From the NCBI GenBank assembly GCA_036898135.1, contig CM072515.1, positions 49,565,595 through 49,629,594 of the forward strand: a stretch of 64,000 nucleotides of DNA. Direction: 5' to 3'. Source of the stretch: Oncomelania hupensis. Its lineage: Eukaryota; Mollusca; Gastropoda; Littorinimorpha; Pomatiopsidae. Shown one piece after another: positions 1-10,100 of this stretch; position 1 is the first letter of the stretch, and each line of letters starts with the position of its first letter. The position numbers were made by a program, and so were the translations under genes. The notes under the pieces were generated by a model. The model was not told where the DNA came from. It saw only the letters and a program-made list of their open reading frames with translations, and did not search any database.

Positions 1-21
1 ACTCTATTTGTGCTCACCACT

Positions 22-145
22 TTGGGAATATAGATTTTTGGGAACACAGAGCGATGGGGTCATAGAACGTTTGGAACATAGATTTGTTTCAACATGGGAG
101 AGAATAGTGGGGACATAGGACTGTGGGAACATAGGAATGACCCCT
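22..145. repeat. degenerate GGAACATAG-type minisatellite
   Basis: About six imperfect repetitions of a 15-30 bp unit with the core GGGAACATAG or GGGGACATAG follow each other. No coding frame is present. A related pattern (GGACATAGACACTTGG) recurs at 9240-9515. Confidence 0.5.
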
Positions 146-464
146 GTACCTAGGTATTAACAGGTATTGTCTGATTGGAAGACGACTGTTTGAAGACTCT
201 TTACACCCACTCGGAAAGTTTGCAAAATAATGTTTTTCCCTTTCAGAAATGGGAAATTTGCCTTGGATTCCTCAGTGGTAGGGTTTTGTACTCTGACCTA
301 CTTCCAATGAATGTAATGAACGAAAGTATAATAACGACAGGAGGTATAAAACGGGTCACAAGAATATGCTGCATGCATGAACAAGTTTTTTTTATGCACC
401 CACATTTCTGTTGGTTTTTGGACTCGTTTTTAGACATTTTGTTAGCTACAACATTTCAGCTCCA
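146..464. other. unassigned stretch
   Basis: I see no gene, RNA or repeat family here; the short open frames show no recognisable domain. Confidence 0.5.
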
Positions 465-535
465 TGATGATGACGATGATGATGATAATGATGATGATAA
501 TGATGATGATGATGGTGATGATGGTGGTGTTGAGG
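465..535 (+). repeat. (GAT)n microsatellite
   Basis: Imperfect GAT repeats with GAC, AAT and GGT variants. Asp-rich, Met-rich or His-rich translations are artefacts of the repeat. Confidence 0.9.
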
Positions 536-584
536 TGTGCTTGTATGTATGTATGTGTGTGTATGCATATTTCTTACCTCAAAA

Positions 585-586
<2 letters not shown>

Positions 587-647
<61 letters not shown>
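587..647 (+). repeat. (GA)n microsatellite
   Basis: About 30 uninterrupted GA units directly visible. Confidence 0.95.
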
Positions 648-649
<2 letters not shown>

Positions 650-685
650 TGTGGGTGTGTATACATGTGTGCATGCAATTCGTGG

Positions 686-778
686 CTGTGTGTGTGTGTG
701 CGCGCGGCTCTCCAACTTAACCGCCAGAACGTGCCCATGTGTATGTGTGTATGTGTGTGTGTGCGTGTGTGTTTGTGT
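686..778 (+). repeat. (GT)n-rich tract
   Basis: Two GT-rich blocks (686-705 and 738-778) separated by about 30 bp of non-repetitive sequence. Confidence 0.85.
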
Positions 779-923
779 CATGATGGCGGATGATGTAGGC
801 GGGTCTATCCCACGGAGTATTACCATCGCCCTCTTTGCAAGTCCACTCGTCGTGGCCGTTGTCGACAATACAGCGTCTCCCAAGGCCGTGGTACAGACCG
901 GCAAAATCAGGCAAGTCACCCAT
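774..923 (-). other. unidentified exon-like open frame
   Basis: A minus-strand frame of about 50 codons, starting with residues MGDLPDFAGLYHGLG, has a non-repetitive, Trp/Cys-containing composition before it runs into the GT microsatellite. A G|GTAATA sequence near 814-820 on the minus strand could serve as a splice donor. I recognise no family and no matching second exon. The plus strand is also open here, so this could equally be chance. Confidence 0.12.
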
Positions 924-1094
924 CCATTGAAGAAGAATGTAAACAACATGGCGGCGTCCAAACGTACCGAAGATACATCAACCACCGCCGACAACAGCTA
1001 CATTCTTCAAATAGTCGAGATACAAAGATGCTGAAACGAAATCACTTTCGCTGGGAGTTTTCGTTGTACTACCTCACACATTTTTTGAAGGTCA

Positions 1095-1402
1095 ATTGCT
1101 AGGTAAAGGCAAAGGTAAAGGTAGTCCCATAGCCTTGTGGCCGTAGTGGAGCGTGATGTTGGAGATCACACTTATCTTGGGCCAGCGTAATGAGGGTGAT
1201 GCATATCTCTCTCCCTCGCTGCTTTACCTTCCAAACCCTTAAGAGAGTAGGTACTCAGTCACATTTGAGTCAACTGGGGGCGTTGTTATTTGTCGCTTCA
1301 CGTTTTGCGGTCACCCATCCAAGTGCTAACCGCACTGGTCGGTGCTTAACTTGCGACACAGTAGCGAGTGCTCCAACCACTGCGCTATCCGATTACTAGG
1401 TC
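1095..1402 (-). mobile_element. SINE with chimeric tRNA-like / 5S rRNA-like head
   Basis: Read on the minus strand, the element starts with a tRNA A-box-like TAGCGCAGTGGTTGGAGC (1370-1387). About 45 bp later comes CACTTGGATGGGTGACCGC (1307-1325), which closely resembles the C-box end of the 5S rRNA internal promoter; the preceding GTTAAGCACCGAC (1338-1350) resembles the 5S A box. A body of about 190 bp follows and ends in a GGCTATGGGACTACC motif and a TTTACC/TTTGCC hexamer tail (1100-1120). The tail and its neighbouring 45 bp recur at 52966-53012, which supports a dispersed family. The similarity to 5S rRNA was judged by eye. Confidence 0.65.
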
Positions 1403-2305
1403 TAAGTTAATTATCCGATTTTAAAAATTTTAAAAGACTGAAAATTGTCTTTTTGTGAATTAAAGACAGATGCGTGCCAGAAGGCTTTTTTGAATTAACG
1501 CTCACAAGTTGGATTAGTGTTTATAACGTATCTTGCAGTTTTAGTGCGTGCAAGAGATTTCGAGTCGCAAGCCTAGGTCCACAAAATGACTAGCGAATTT
1601 TAATACAAGTCTTTTAAGATTGACAAATTATATTTATATACTATCATTCATCTGGTTTGAGCTTTTCTGTAAGAGTCACAGGGATGCAAGATTTAAGATA
1701 TACGCATTGTCACCTTAAAATACAAGATGATATCGTAGTCTTAACGTTCTTTACACGATACCTGGTACAAGTCGGTGGGTTTACAATTGTATCAAATTAT
1801 AAAGACACCGTCAGTACTAACACTAGTACGCAACACCTTTTGATGTTGTATCTAAACTATCCCTCGTGCAGGTTACATTTACAGAAAGCACTGACACTGA
1901 TACGAAACCTGGCTTAAAATTTTAACTACACCGGCCTGTGTAATGATACTGTGGTCTTCGAATCACATTGCGTATCAGAAACGGCCGAGGCTATTTACGT
2001 CGCCTCTTCACCACCTCTGCCGCTGGTTGACTCTGAGCATACGCCTACTCCGCGCCGTCTTCCTACCCAAAACCCTACTAAATATGCGAATAGTACTAGA
2101 TAGTTCTTGCGCATGCTTTCGGTATATAGCTATTCCTCAACATCCGGGTTTTCCGAGTGAAAAAATGGGAGCCTGTGACCATTTTTGTTAAAATCCACTT
2201 GCAAGAATAATTGCCAGTTATGATAGGGATGTGCAGATCCGACCGATTCTTCATACTTCTCAACAATTTAAAAGAAAATTTTGTTTTCGTTTGCAGGAAT
2301 TGTAT

Positions 2306-2309
<4 letters not shown>
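1403..2309. other. unassigned stretch
   Basis: AT-rich, apparently single-copy sequence within the window. The short frames at 1657-1917 and 1943-2191 show no recognisable domain. Confidence 0.5.
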
Positions 2310-2403
<94 letters not shown>

Positions 2404-2438
2404 CTCTCGATCTCTCTTCTCTCTCTCCTCTCTCTCCC
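2310..2438 (+). repeat. (TC)n microsatellite
   Basis: A pure TC run of about 90 bp followed by an imperfect TC/CT-rich flank. Confidence 0.95.
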
Positions 2439-2970
2439 TACTTTCTGAGCATACTAAGAAAAGTATTGTTTAAAAAACCCAAACTATATTGTATGGAACC
2501 GACCTTCCAACGCGCCATGAGCATGGATCTATATGGACGTGTTGTGCAAAACATGCCTTCAGCGTCATCATCATCTTTCAACATCAAGATCAGCTGTCTT
2601 CCGCAATCACGTGACACGCTTCCTGAAAGAATACGAGTAAATGACACTGGTGAATCGCACGAATGCGTCCGGGAAAAGTAAGTATATGCTCATATTGCAA
2701 TAAAACTTAATACATAAACTTGAGAACCTAAATGAAAACACCCGCCGACGACAAAAATACTGCTCCATTTTTGGCAATAAGAGCATGGATACGCTAGTTG
2801 AAACAAGACTCGGCTATAGCGAATGAATGAAATAGTTTAAAATCATTCATTGTGACGAAGGTTTTTTTTTTTTTTTTTTTTTTTTTTGTTCTCTAAACTT
2901 GTCGCCTTGCACTGTTGCAGTTTTATGTTTAATGTGGGTGTAGAATATTGTGTGGGCGTTTTGATGTAGA
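2439..2970. other. unassigned stretch with poly(T)
   Basis: No recognised gene. It contains a 26-nt T run at 2862-2887, which could be a minus-strand poly(A) tail, but I could not assign an element to it. Confidence 0.5.
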
Positions 2971-2974
2971 TTTT

Positions 2975-3225
2975 ATGGCGTAGGCAGGTTTGTAGGGCGC
3001 GTAAGGGTACCTGTGGTACGGTGGTACTCACCAAGCTTGAAGACCTGGGTTCGAATCTATCCGACAAAAGATGACGATTTTGTTTGTCATATTAGGTAGA
3101 TTTTACAATTTCTCTTTCTCAACTAGGGTACCTCCAAATCCACCCTCTGTCGATGTCGCCTAATCGGCACGTTAGAGCACCCAGCCGTTCTGTTTAAAAC
3201 TAATTAAATAAAACTTTTAAAAATG
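2975..3225 (+). mobile_element. possible tRNA-derived SINE
   Basis: A GGGTTCGAATC B-box-like motif lies at 3047-3057, downstream of GTACGGTGGTACTCACCAAG, which could be a decayed A-box region. An AT-rich end (AATTAAATAAAAC) follows near 3205-3220. I found no second copy in the window, so this rests on the B box alone. Confidence 0.3.
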
Positions 3226-3261
3226 TTTTTACCGAGGACGTGCTCAAATAGCTGCCGTGCA

Positions 3262-3513
3262 GACAGGTCGATTATGGTAGCTTTGTGGTCCAGGGCTTTC
3301 CACCGTTACGCGGCACGACACTCTTGCAAACACCATTATGCAAGGAACAGCGTAAGGAGGCAGGCGCAGAGGAAGGCAAAGAAAGAACTGGACTGATGAC
3401 GTCAAATGCATGGACACGTCACGCTTCTGACAGTAGCAACACATAGACCGAAGTGTCGAAGACTCCGCGATAACATCCCTCATGTCTCCCCAACGACCTG
3501 ACATGCTGAGGGA
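3262..3513 (+). mobile_element. RTE-like non-LTR 3' end, running into (GATA)n
   Basis: Conceptual translation across frameshifts gives pieces such as TIMQGTA, GGRRRGRQRKNWTDDVK and SPQRPD-like SPQRPDM, the typical C-terminal tail of RTE-type reverse transcriptases (compare GTVQGGRRRGRPKKRW in copy C at 18.9 kb). The coding remnant is broken by stops and a frameshift. It ends about 10 bp before the (GATA)n tract, which suggests that the tetranucleotide was the 3' tail of the element. This family is distinct from the GGATA-tailed one. Confidence 0.55.
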
Positions 3514-3533
3514 TTAGATAGATAGATAGATAG

Positions 3534-3615
<82 letters not shown>

Positions 3616-3668
3616 GTAGGTAGGTAGGTAGGTAGGTAGGTAGGTGTGTGGATTGATGGATGGATGGA

Positions 3669-3722
<54 letters not shown>
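3514..3722 (+). repeat. compound microsatellite (GATA)n-(TAGG)n-(TGGA)n-(TGA)n
   Basis: Four abutting motifs are directly visible: GATA (3516-3614), TAGG (3615-3645), TGGA (3652-3674) and TGA (3672-3722). Each differs from its neighbour by a small change, consistent with slippage and point mutation. Confidence 0.95.
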
Positions 3723-5214
3723 TTTGAATGCGGTGTATAATTATTATGCTTTTTGCGGGTGTTTGAGGTGTGTTTGATGTGGATGTCGAAGGAGCGTATG
3801 TCTGATTGTTGTGGAGGCGGGCATGTGAACGTATACCAAAGGGGTGGAGAGGAGAAGAGAGGAGAGTGAGTGCAAAGTGGTGCACCCGCGCGTGCTCTGG
3901 TATAGCCGAGGTTGTGTGTTAACATTAGTATGCGAAGTTGCGCAAGCTGCCGCATTGTTTCGTGATGTCATTGTCAGATAGCCATTTGAGAAGAATCACG
4001 CGAAGGAAGAAGGAATGTTGTTTATAGGAGGGTGGGAGAGGGGAGTGAGTGTGTGTGTGTGTATGTGTGTGTGAATAAATGAATGAATGAATGAATTAAA
4101 TGCGTGAGAACATTATATCGATGATGGCAGAAAAAGATTATTTTGATTGAATCCGGTTAGTATGATGAACGTGAGTGATTACTATGAAGTATATGATTGG
4201 TGTTGTTTCGACTATTCAGAGAATGCAAAATTATGCAATGCATTAGACATATTTCTATTTAAAAGAAGAAGGGGAGGAGGACGAAGAAGAAGAAGAGGTT
4301 TATGAGCTGTCTTGTTCACACACTGAACGTTCTAAAGTAAAATTGTATAGCCAATCCTCTTTTAAACAGGACACCAGTGCAGTGATCGCAAAACAGTGGT
4401 TTTTTTTAGTTGTTTGCCCTGGAGACAATGCGAGTTGTGCGTGTTGATGAATATACACAAAGAATGGACAACAACCACAACCATAACAACAACAATCACA
4501 ACAGCAACAACGACGACGACAACAACATACAAAAAAACAAGCTTGTTCATCTTGGACTTCGTACTTTCTGCGGGCGATTAACAAATATGTTTGTTATTCA
4601 AAATATCTGACAAAAGTGCCCATAAAACCCAGACCAGTTGATTGAGCTAGCTTCCGGCGATACTACCGGAAGGGATGGAAGTGTTGTACCCTGCGGACGT
4701 TTATCTTGATGTTTATTTACTAGTCATCGTGTTTAACATTTTATGACAAACAAGTAATAATTTTAAGTGCTGTGTGAATCAGGTTGTTAATGCAGATTTT
4801 GTTTACAAAGCATTTAAACAGTTATAAAACTAAGAATCCACTTTTTGCGAAAGGGCAGCAGCATCCGGCTGTAAACGCGGTTGTCTACGGGCTGCATGTA
4901 GATGTAGAAAAGTAGCTAACATGCATTATACTCGTATCTTAAGATGAGTGTTATTTTATTCCCGGAAAGAAAGCCAATTGTCAGCTAAAGAATCCATTGT
5001 GGTTGGGGTGTTTTTTACCCCCGAAACGACCGCTGCAGCGGAGCGCCTGTTAAAGCTGTTGTCTGAATGAGCAGAGAAAAATTGTACATGTACATATATG
5101 TAGTCATGCCTTAAGACATAAGTATTTCCTTCTGGAAAGGAAGCGAAATGTCAGCTGAACGGTAGACCTACTAGATGTGATGTAATTTCTTTTAGGGTAA
5201 TACAGTTGTGTTTT
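3723..5214. other. unassigned stretch with short simple repeats
   Basis: No recognisable gene. It holds a short GT run (4049-4072), (GAAT)n at 4075-4096, a GA-rich purine block (4262-4300) and a CAA/ACG-rich block (4466-4532). Confidence 0.5.
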
Positions 5215-5283
5215 GGTGTTGTGTTTTGTCTTGTCTTGTCTTGTTTTGTATTGTATTGTATTGTATTGTAGTATATTGTATTG
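5215..5283 (+). repeat. TTGTC/TTGTA pentanucleotide repeat
   Basis: TTGTC units change into TTGTA units. The TTGTA half has the same motif as the (ATTGT)n tail of the CR1-like element at 36.6-39 kb, but no element body is adjacent. Confidence 0.8.
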
Positions 5284-5580
5284 TGATTTTCGCAGAAAGG
5301 TGTTACACCTCGATACTTGTCGTGCGGCAAAACTGATCTGAGCCAGTGGTGTTTGGCCATTAAACAACAATACTTGCGTCATCGTGACCACTGTGATTGC
5401 TTCAGCATCAACTAGCAACTAATCCGATAATAGGTGTGGAGCGGACCTTGGCGGTCCTCAGCCCGAGGTGACCGGGTTCCGAAACTCGATGCATGGGGCT
5501 GGGCTTAAACTCTATTGTCATGGACAGTACTATTTTGGCCTTGTAAGCCATGGTTTTTATTCCAGAGCATCAACGTTGTC
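5284..5580. other. unassigned stretch
   Basis: No gene or repeat recognised. Confidence 0.45.
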
Positions 5581-5747
5581 ACCGTCGTTATCATTATCAT
5601 CTTCTTTTTTTTTAAATTTCATTGTCGTTGTCACACCAAGACCGCCATCTTCTCCGTCAGCATCATTATTGTCGTCGTCGTCATCATTATCATCATCATC
5701 ATCATCATCATCTTCGTCATCATCATCTTTATCATCATCGTCTCATG
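5581..5747 (+). repeat. (ATC)n-rich tract
   Basis: Imperfect ATC/GTC trinucleotides, densest at 5680-5745. The open frames over it are Ser- or Ile-rich artefacts. Confidence 0.85.
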
Positions 5748-6000
5748 CTCTGATTGATCGATCACTGAGTGTTGAAGGTACACAGTTCCGCGTTGACTAG
5801 AAATAGCTGCAAAGCAGTCCTAACCTACTGGCTCTGTGGGAAGAGAAAGTACATGGGTGGTGGTGATGATTTCCAGACCACAGACGACGAAATAAAAATT
5901 ATTGTGCCTGTTCTTGACTGTTTGGTTTCGTTTGGTTGTCTGGTTGACTCGACTGTTTGATTGCTGTTGGCTAAAGCGAAGGAATAAAACAGACTGAGAG

Positions 6001-6500
6001 NNNNNNNNNNNNNNNNNNNNNNNNNNNNNNNNNNNNNNNNNNNNNNNNNNNNNNNNNNNNNNNNNNNNNNNNNNNNNNNNNNNNNNNNNNNNNNNNNNNN
6101 NNNNNNNNNNNNNNNNNNNNNNNNNNNNNNNNNNNNNNNNNNNNNNNNNNNNNNNNNNNNNNNNNNNNNNNNNNNNNNNNNNNNNNNNNNNNNNNNNNNN
6201 NNNNNNNNNNNNNNNNNNNNNNNNNNNNNNNNNNNNNNNNNNNNNNNNNNNNNNNNNNNNNNNNNNNNNNNNNNNNNNNNNNNNNNNNNNNNNNNNNNNN
6301 NNNNNNNNNNNNNNNNNNNNNNNNNNNNNNNNNNNNNNNNNNNNNNNNNNNNNNNNNNNNNNNNNNNNNNNNNNNNNNNNNNNNNNNNNNNNNNNNNNNN
6401 NNNNNNNNNNNNNNNNNNNNNNNNNNNNNNNNNNNNNNNNNNNNNNNNNNNNNNNNNNNNNNNNNNNNNNNNNNNNNNNNNNNNNNNNNNNNNNNNNNNN
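6001..6500. other. assembly gap (500 N)
   Basis: Exactly 500 unknown bases, the usual fixed-length scaffold gap, so the true size is unknown. RTE copy A begins about 35 bp after it. Confidence 0.99.
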
Positions 6501-6529
6501 CTGGATTTATGGTTTTGCTGCGCTGTCCT

Positions 6530-7985
6530 ATCACTATCCTATCCTGTCCCGTAACCCGGAGGTCGTAGGGGCACCACAGATGATCGTTTAACCAGCATAC
6601 TCCATCTTTCTTTGTCCTCAGCAGCCCTGATGGCTTCGCTCAGTGTCAAACCAGTCCATTCTCGAATGTTGTCCTCCCACCTCTTTTTCGGTTCTCCCTC
6701 TTCTTCTACCTCCTTGCACTGTGCCTTGCAGAATACTCCTTGCAAGGCCTGATGATCTGGTGACGTGGCCATACCATCGGAGTTTCCGTTTCTTCACCAC
6801 TGTGAGCAGGTCATCGTGTTGTCCAATGGCTTGTGTTATGGTCTGTCGGACTTCGTCGTTGGTGATGTGTTGGGTATAGGAAATGCCCAGAAGTCTTCTG
6901 TAGCACCTCATCTCCACGCTTTGTATTCTTTGTTGTAGATCTGCTGTGAGGGTCCATGCTTCGCAAACATATAGGAAGATGACCAGAGAGCGCAGCAGTC
7001 TTACTTTGGAATGTAGACTGATGGTCCTGTCTTTCCAAATGGGCTTCAACCTTGTCAGGGCAGCAGTTGTTTTTGCGATCCTGGAGAGGACTTCCTGTCG
7101 GGACCCATTGTCTGATACAATGGCTCCTAAATATTTGAAGCTATGCACTGTGTTGAGGGATTGGCCTTGGACTTTGATGTCCGTGTTGATGCCATTAGTG
7201 TTGTTGGTCATCATTTTGGTCCTCTCTGCAATTATTTCCATTCCATAAGCTCTGGAGGTGGTGTCAAGTCTCTGTACCAGCTGTTCAAGTTCTTGTTCCT
7301 CTCCAGCCAATCCGTCAATGTCGTCCGCAAAACGAAGATTGGAGATTGCTCTACCCCCTATGCTGACTGTGCCTTCATGATCTGCAAGAGCATCTGACAT
7401 GATGCGCTCTAGGAAGATGTTAAAGAGTGTTGGAGAGAGTAGGCATCCTTGACGCACACCGATTGTTGTTCTGAACCAGTTCCCGATGGCGCTATTGTGG
7501 AGGAATGCACTGGTAGCCTTGTCATACAGGCTTTTGATGACTTCCATAATTTTAGGGCTGATGTTGTACACTTTCATTGTTGCCCATAGAGCTGCATGCC
7601 AGACTCGGTCAAACGCCTTCTTGAAGTCTATGAACACATGATATAGATGTTGTTGGTGCTGTAGGTATTTCTCACAGATTATTCTGAGGTTGAAAATCTG
7701 TTCAGTGGTACTTCGCCCTGCCCTGAACCCTGCTTGTTCTTCAGCTATGATTTGTCCAGCTTGAGGTTTCAACCTGTTGAGTATTATTTTCAGGAGGACC
7801 TTGCTGGGATGGCTGATGAGGCTGATGGTGCGGTAATTTTCACACTCCTGAAGGTTACCTTTTTTGGGAAGAGTGATGACAAGCGACTGGGTCCATGGTA
7901 TAGGCCACTCCCCACTCTGCCAGATCTTGCTGCGCTTTGGGAGCCCTGAACTGCTGGAGAGATGGAAGTAACACAGTTTTCGATT
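6530..7985 (-). mobile_element. RTE-clade non-LTR retrotransposon, copy A (5'-truncated)
   Basis: The minus-strand element ends at the low-coordinate side in a short ATAGGATAGGATAG tail, the same 3' tail as copies B (14973), C (19201) and D (59809). At its 5' side it stops inside the reverse transcriptase domain, next to an S2 SINE (7995-8246). No endonuclease domain is present. The 3' edge is close to the assembly gap, and I did not find a target-site duplication. Confidence 0.85.
6618..7985 (-). pseudogene. RTE-type reverse transcriptase, 5'-truncated and frameshifted
   Basis: This frame encodes the reverse transcriptase that copies element RNA into DNA at a nicked target. Visible blocks are LVITLPKKGNLQ, NYRTISLISHPSKV, AEEQAGFRAGRSTTEQ, FIDFKKAFDRVWH (first catalytic Asp), GVRQGCLLSPTLFN and the catalytic box LRFADDIDGLA, followed by FKYLGAIVSD and the C-terminal LRWYGHVTR region. 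The open frame continues upstream to 8045, but its first roughly 20 residues come from the neighbouring SINE, so the real domain starts near 7985. The N-terminal endonuclease is absent. Near 6700 one extra base breaks the frame within the GGRRRGR-KKRWED stretch, which continues in another frame to about 6539; copy C keeps this motif intact. The copy is therefore dead on its own. RTE assignment is from motif recognition only. Confidence 0.85.
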
Positions 7986-7994
7986 CGTGTGTTG

Positions 7995-8246
7995 CGAGTC
8001 CCTTGTATGAATGAACAATTGAGGTTTAACGTCTAAACCCACCATTGGCGATATAGCAGACGGGAATAACCATCCCAGGGAAAAGAGGGGTAGGGACCTG
8101 AATCAACACTGAACCACCAAGTAATCATACTGCTAAAATGGACAGTAAAAATGGCCACATTTTATATCGCCCACCACGGGATTCGAGCCTGGGTCATCGG
8201 TGTGCCAGGCGAACGCTCTACAAATTGAGCTACGTCCCACCGATGT
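7995..8246 (-). mobile_element. tRNA-derived SINE (family S2)
   Basis: On the minus strand the head reads GGGACGTAGCTCAATTTGTA (A box) and then CAGGCTCGAATCCCG (B box, near 8180), a tRNA-like pol III promoter. The body includes CAGTATGATTACTTGGTGG and CCTGGGATGGTTATTCCCGT, and the end is GACGTTAAACCTCAATTG. The same sequence recurs at 47795-48028 (minus) and partly at 48058-48170 (plus). It abuts the truncated 5' side of RTE copy A. Confidence 0.8.
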
Positions 8247-8335
8247 TATAGTACAACTCTCTCTCCCTCCCCCATTTCTCTCATCTCTCTCTCCCCTCTT
8301 TTCCTCTATCTCTATCTCTGTGCTTGCGTCCGTGT

Positions 8336-8337
<2 letters not shown>

Positions 8338-8380
<43 letters not shown>

Positions 8381-8387
8381 ATTATTG
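8338..8387 (+). repeat. (ATT)n microsatellite, likely SINE tail
   Basis: Sixteen ATT units interrupted once. It lies exactly at the 3' side of the minus-strand S1 SINE, so it is probably that element's (AAT)n tail. Confidence 0.9.
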
Positions 8388-8700
8388 AGGATTTTTATAG
8401 CGCACTTATCTCGCCGTACTTGACCAGACTCTAGGCGCTGGCCGATACAGGATCTAACTCAAACCGACCGAGACGCCCACCCGCAGCCTTTGGGCGCATG
8501 GTCTGACGCCCGGACAACTGAGCACTATCCTGGCCAGCCAGGGATGGGGGAGGAGGACCAGGTGCATGCTGGGTGTGTTATTGTTACCGGCACTCACCCG
8601 TCTAGGACATGAGCGTCAGGATCTTTAAAGTTCGTTATGATGGAATGTATGCGACACACAGACTAGACCTCGGTTTATACTCTCATCCGAAGGAGAAGTG
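8388..8700 (-). mobile_element. SINE family S1 copy, head missing
   Basis: Aligns by eye over about 300 bp with the complete S1 copy at 20128-20567. Shared blocks include GGCGCTGGCCGATACAGGAT, GACGCCCACCCGCAGCC, GCCAGGGATGGGGGAG and ACTAGACCTCGGTTTATAC. The tRNA-like head is absent, and the 3' side is an (AAT)n tail. Confidence 0.8.
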
Positions 8701-9239
8701 TATGTGTTTAATGGTTTTTTTTTCTTCTTACGTCTTTGCAAATTTACAGGGTCGACTCGGTCGAGGACTGGTCGAAATTGCTTTTTTTTTTTAAACGAAC
8801 TTATAGCTATTTATATAGTAAATCCATCAAATAGATACGCAAAGGGGATATGCATCACATCCGAATCTGCTTGTGTATATGAGGGTTGGATTGAATTGCA
8901 TTGTTCATATATAGCGCTTGTTCAACTCAAAGAGCTATTCAAGGCGCTGACCAATCAGTGGATTGGCATTGGTGTTCGTATTGAGTTCAAGTGATATATG
9001 TTGCAGTGTTCATCATGGGCGAGAGAGAATTTCATTGATGTTTGTTGGTGGGTTTCGCATGGAACATTTTTGGGAGGTTCAGTGTGCGCAGTCCTCGCGA
9101 TGCCCGACGAACCGTCAACAGTTGAGGACGCAGGTTGAGTATGCAGTGCCCTGAACCACCGTCGTAATCTCTGCGGGAGCTTGTCTAAGTTCGCACAGCT
9201 CTAAAGGGGGCTATATTGATAGAGGTGGGGTGAAAAAAG
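8701..9239. other. unassigned stretch with a LINE/SINE-like end
   Basis: Only 8895-8965 looks familiar: TATATAGCGCTTGTTCAACTC followed by AGGCGCTGACC resembles the 3' ends of L2-tailed SINEs and of S1. Nothing else is recognised. Confidence 0.4.
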
Positions 9240-9515
9240 AACTGGAGGGACATAAGAACATAAGAGTTGCGGCAAAATTGAGCTGTGGGAAGGTAGAGTT
9301 AGGGAAGCTGTGAGACTTTACTAACTTGGAGTACGTATGTTCTTAGAGAATATAGACACTTGGCCTTTTTAAAAAAATATAGGCGCTTGGAGTACAATAG
9401 TATGAATCATGCTGTGTTAATTTGGAGGAACATAAGTTCCTGGAGGACATAGACACTTGGCACTTTAGAAAATAAGGCGTAGACACTTGTCATTTTAGAC
9501 CTATAGGCGCTTGGG
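9240..9515. repeat. degenerate minisatellite (GGACATAGACACTTGG-like)
   Basis: Repeated pieces such as TAGACACTTGGC, ATAGGCGCTTGG, GGACATAGACACTTGGC and GTAGACACTTGTC occur in a row with unequal spacing. Related to the repeat at 22-145. Confidence 0.5.
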
Positions 9516-10100
9516 GATTGATTTGATTGATTTATTGTTGCTTTAGGTCCAGCGGACTCTTCCGAGCCAAATCAGGACCGGACAACCCCCGATCCGCATA
9601 AAAGATCTGCTGAAACAACCCCAGTGGGAAAATTGAATGCCCTCCACCGGCCAGTCACTTTACAATAAAGACATCCCACGCGGGGGACGGCTGAGGGTTG
9701 ACCTCAACTACGCGAACCCCCGGTTACAAAAACAAAATAGAATACAAACATCATTATAAATCATCAACAAAACACATACATATAAAATGCCTATAGTGCT
9801 AAATAGTACAATCATAGGAAGCCCTAGTGACCACCCGGCAGAAAGCGTCCAACACTCCCAAGCTGATCCAACAGACCTCATACACAAACAAGGAGTCTTG
9901 TGCAGGAAGAGTTTGCAAGAAAAAAGGTAGGTCATTGATCTAGCGAAGAAGAAGATAGTATAGCAGAGTTAAGGACAGAGCAGGAATGAGAAAGAGTAAA
10001 TGAGGAAGACAGCGACAGTGGGAATTTAAAGCACTAAATTTCCATAAAGTGGGGATACTATTTATACTGAAAACCCCCGGCACTCCAACGGGGGTACTGT
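9516..10100 (-). mobile_element. dispersed retroelement R1, long copy
   Basis: The sequence from GGTCCAGCGGACTCTTCC through AATCAGGACCGGAC, CCGCATAAAAGATCTGCTG, TTTACAATAAAGACATCCCA and ACACATACATATAAAATGCC matches copies at 36490-36648 plus 39020-39245, at 52355-52770, and in reverse at 48185-48520. It extends to TGGGGATACTATTTATACTG near 10050-10070, also present near 39205. Tandem tails at the GGTCC end of the other copies indicate that this is the 3' end, making this a minus-strand insertion. No coding potential was seen; it may be the 3' part of a LINE or a SINE. Confidence 0.7.

Noticed and set aside
1307..1350. 5S rRNA gene
   Set aside because: Only about 43 bp resemble 5S rRNA; the rest of the 120-nt gene is absent and the region sits inside a SINE.
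3514..3722. Open frames with repeated Tyr-Leu-Ser-Ile residues over (GATA)n
   Set aside because: A tetranucleotide repeat whose 12-bp period gives a repeating peptide; no start context or domain.
5971..6534. Open frame across the gap
   Set aside because: It consists almost wholly of unknown bases.
7986..8045. N-terminal extension of the RTE copy A frame
   Set aside because: These residues are encoded by the end of the S2 SINE and the junction, and do not belong to the RT protein.
8165..8246. Functional tRNA gene on the minus strand
   Set aside because: Continuous with the S2 SINE; the acceptor stem does not close and the same body recurs at 47.8 kb.
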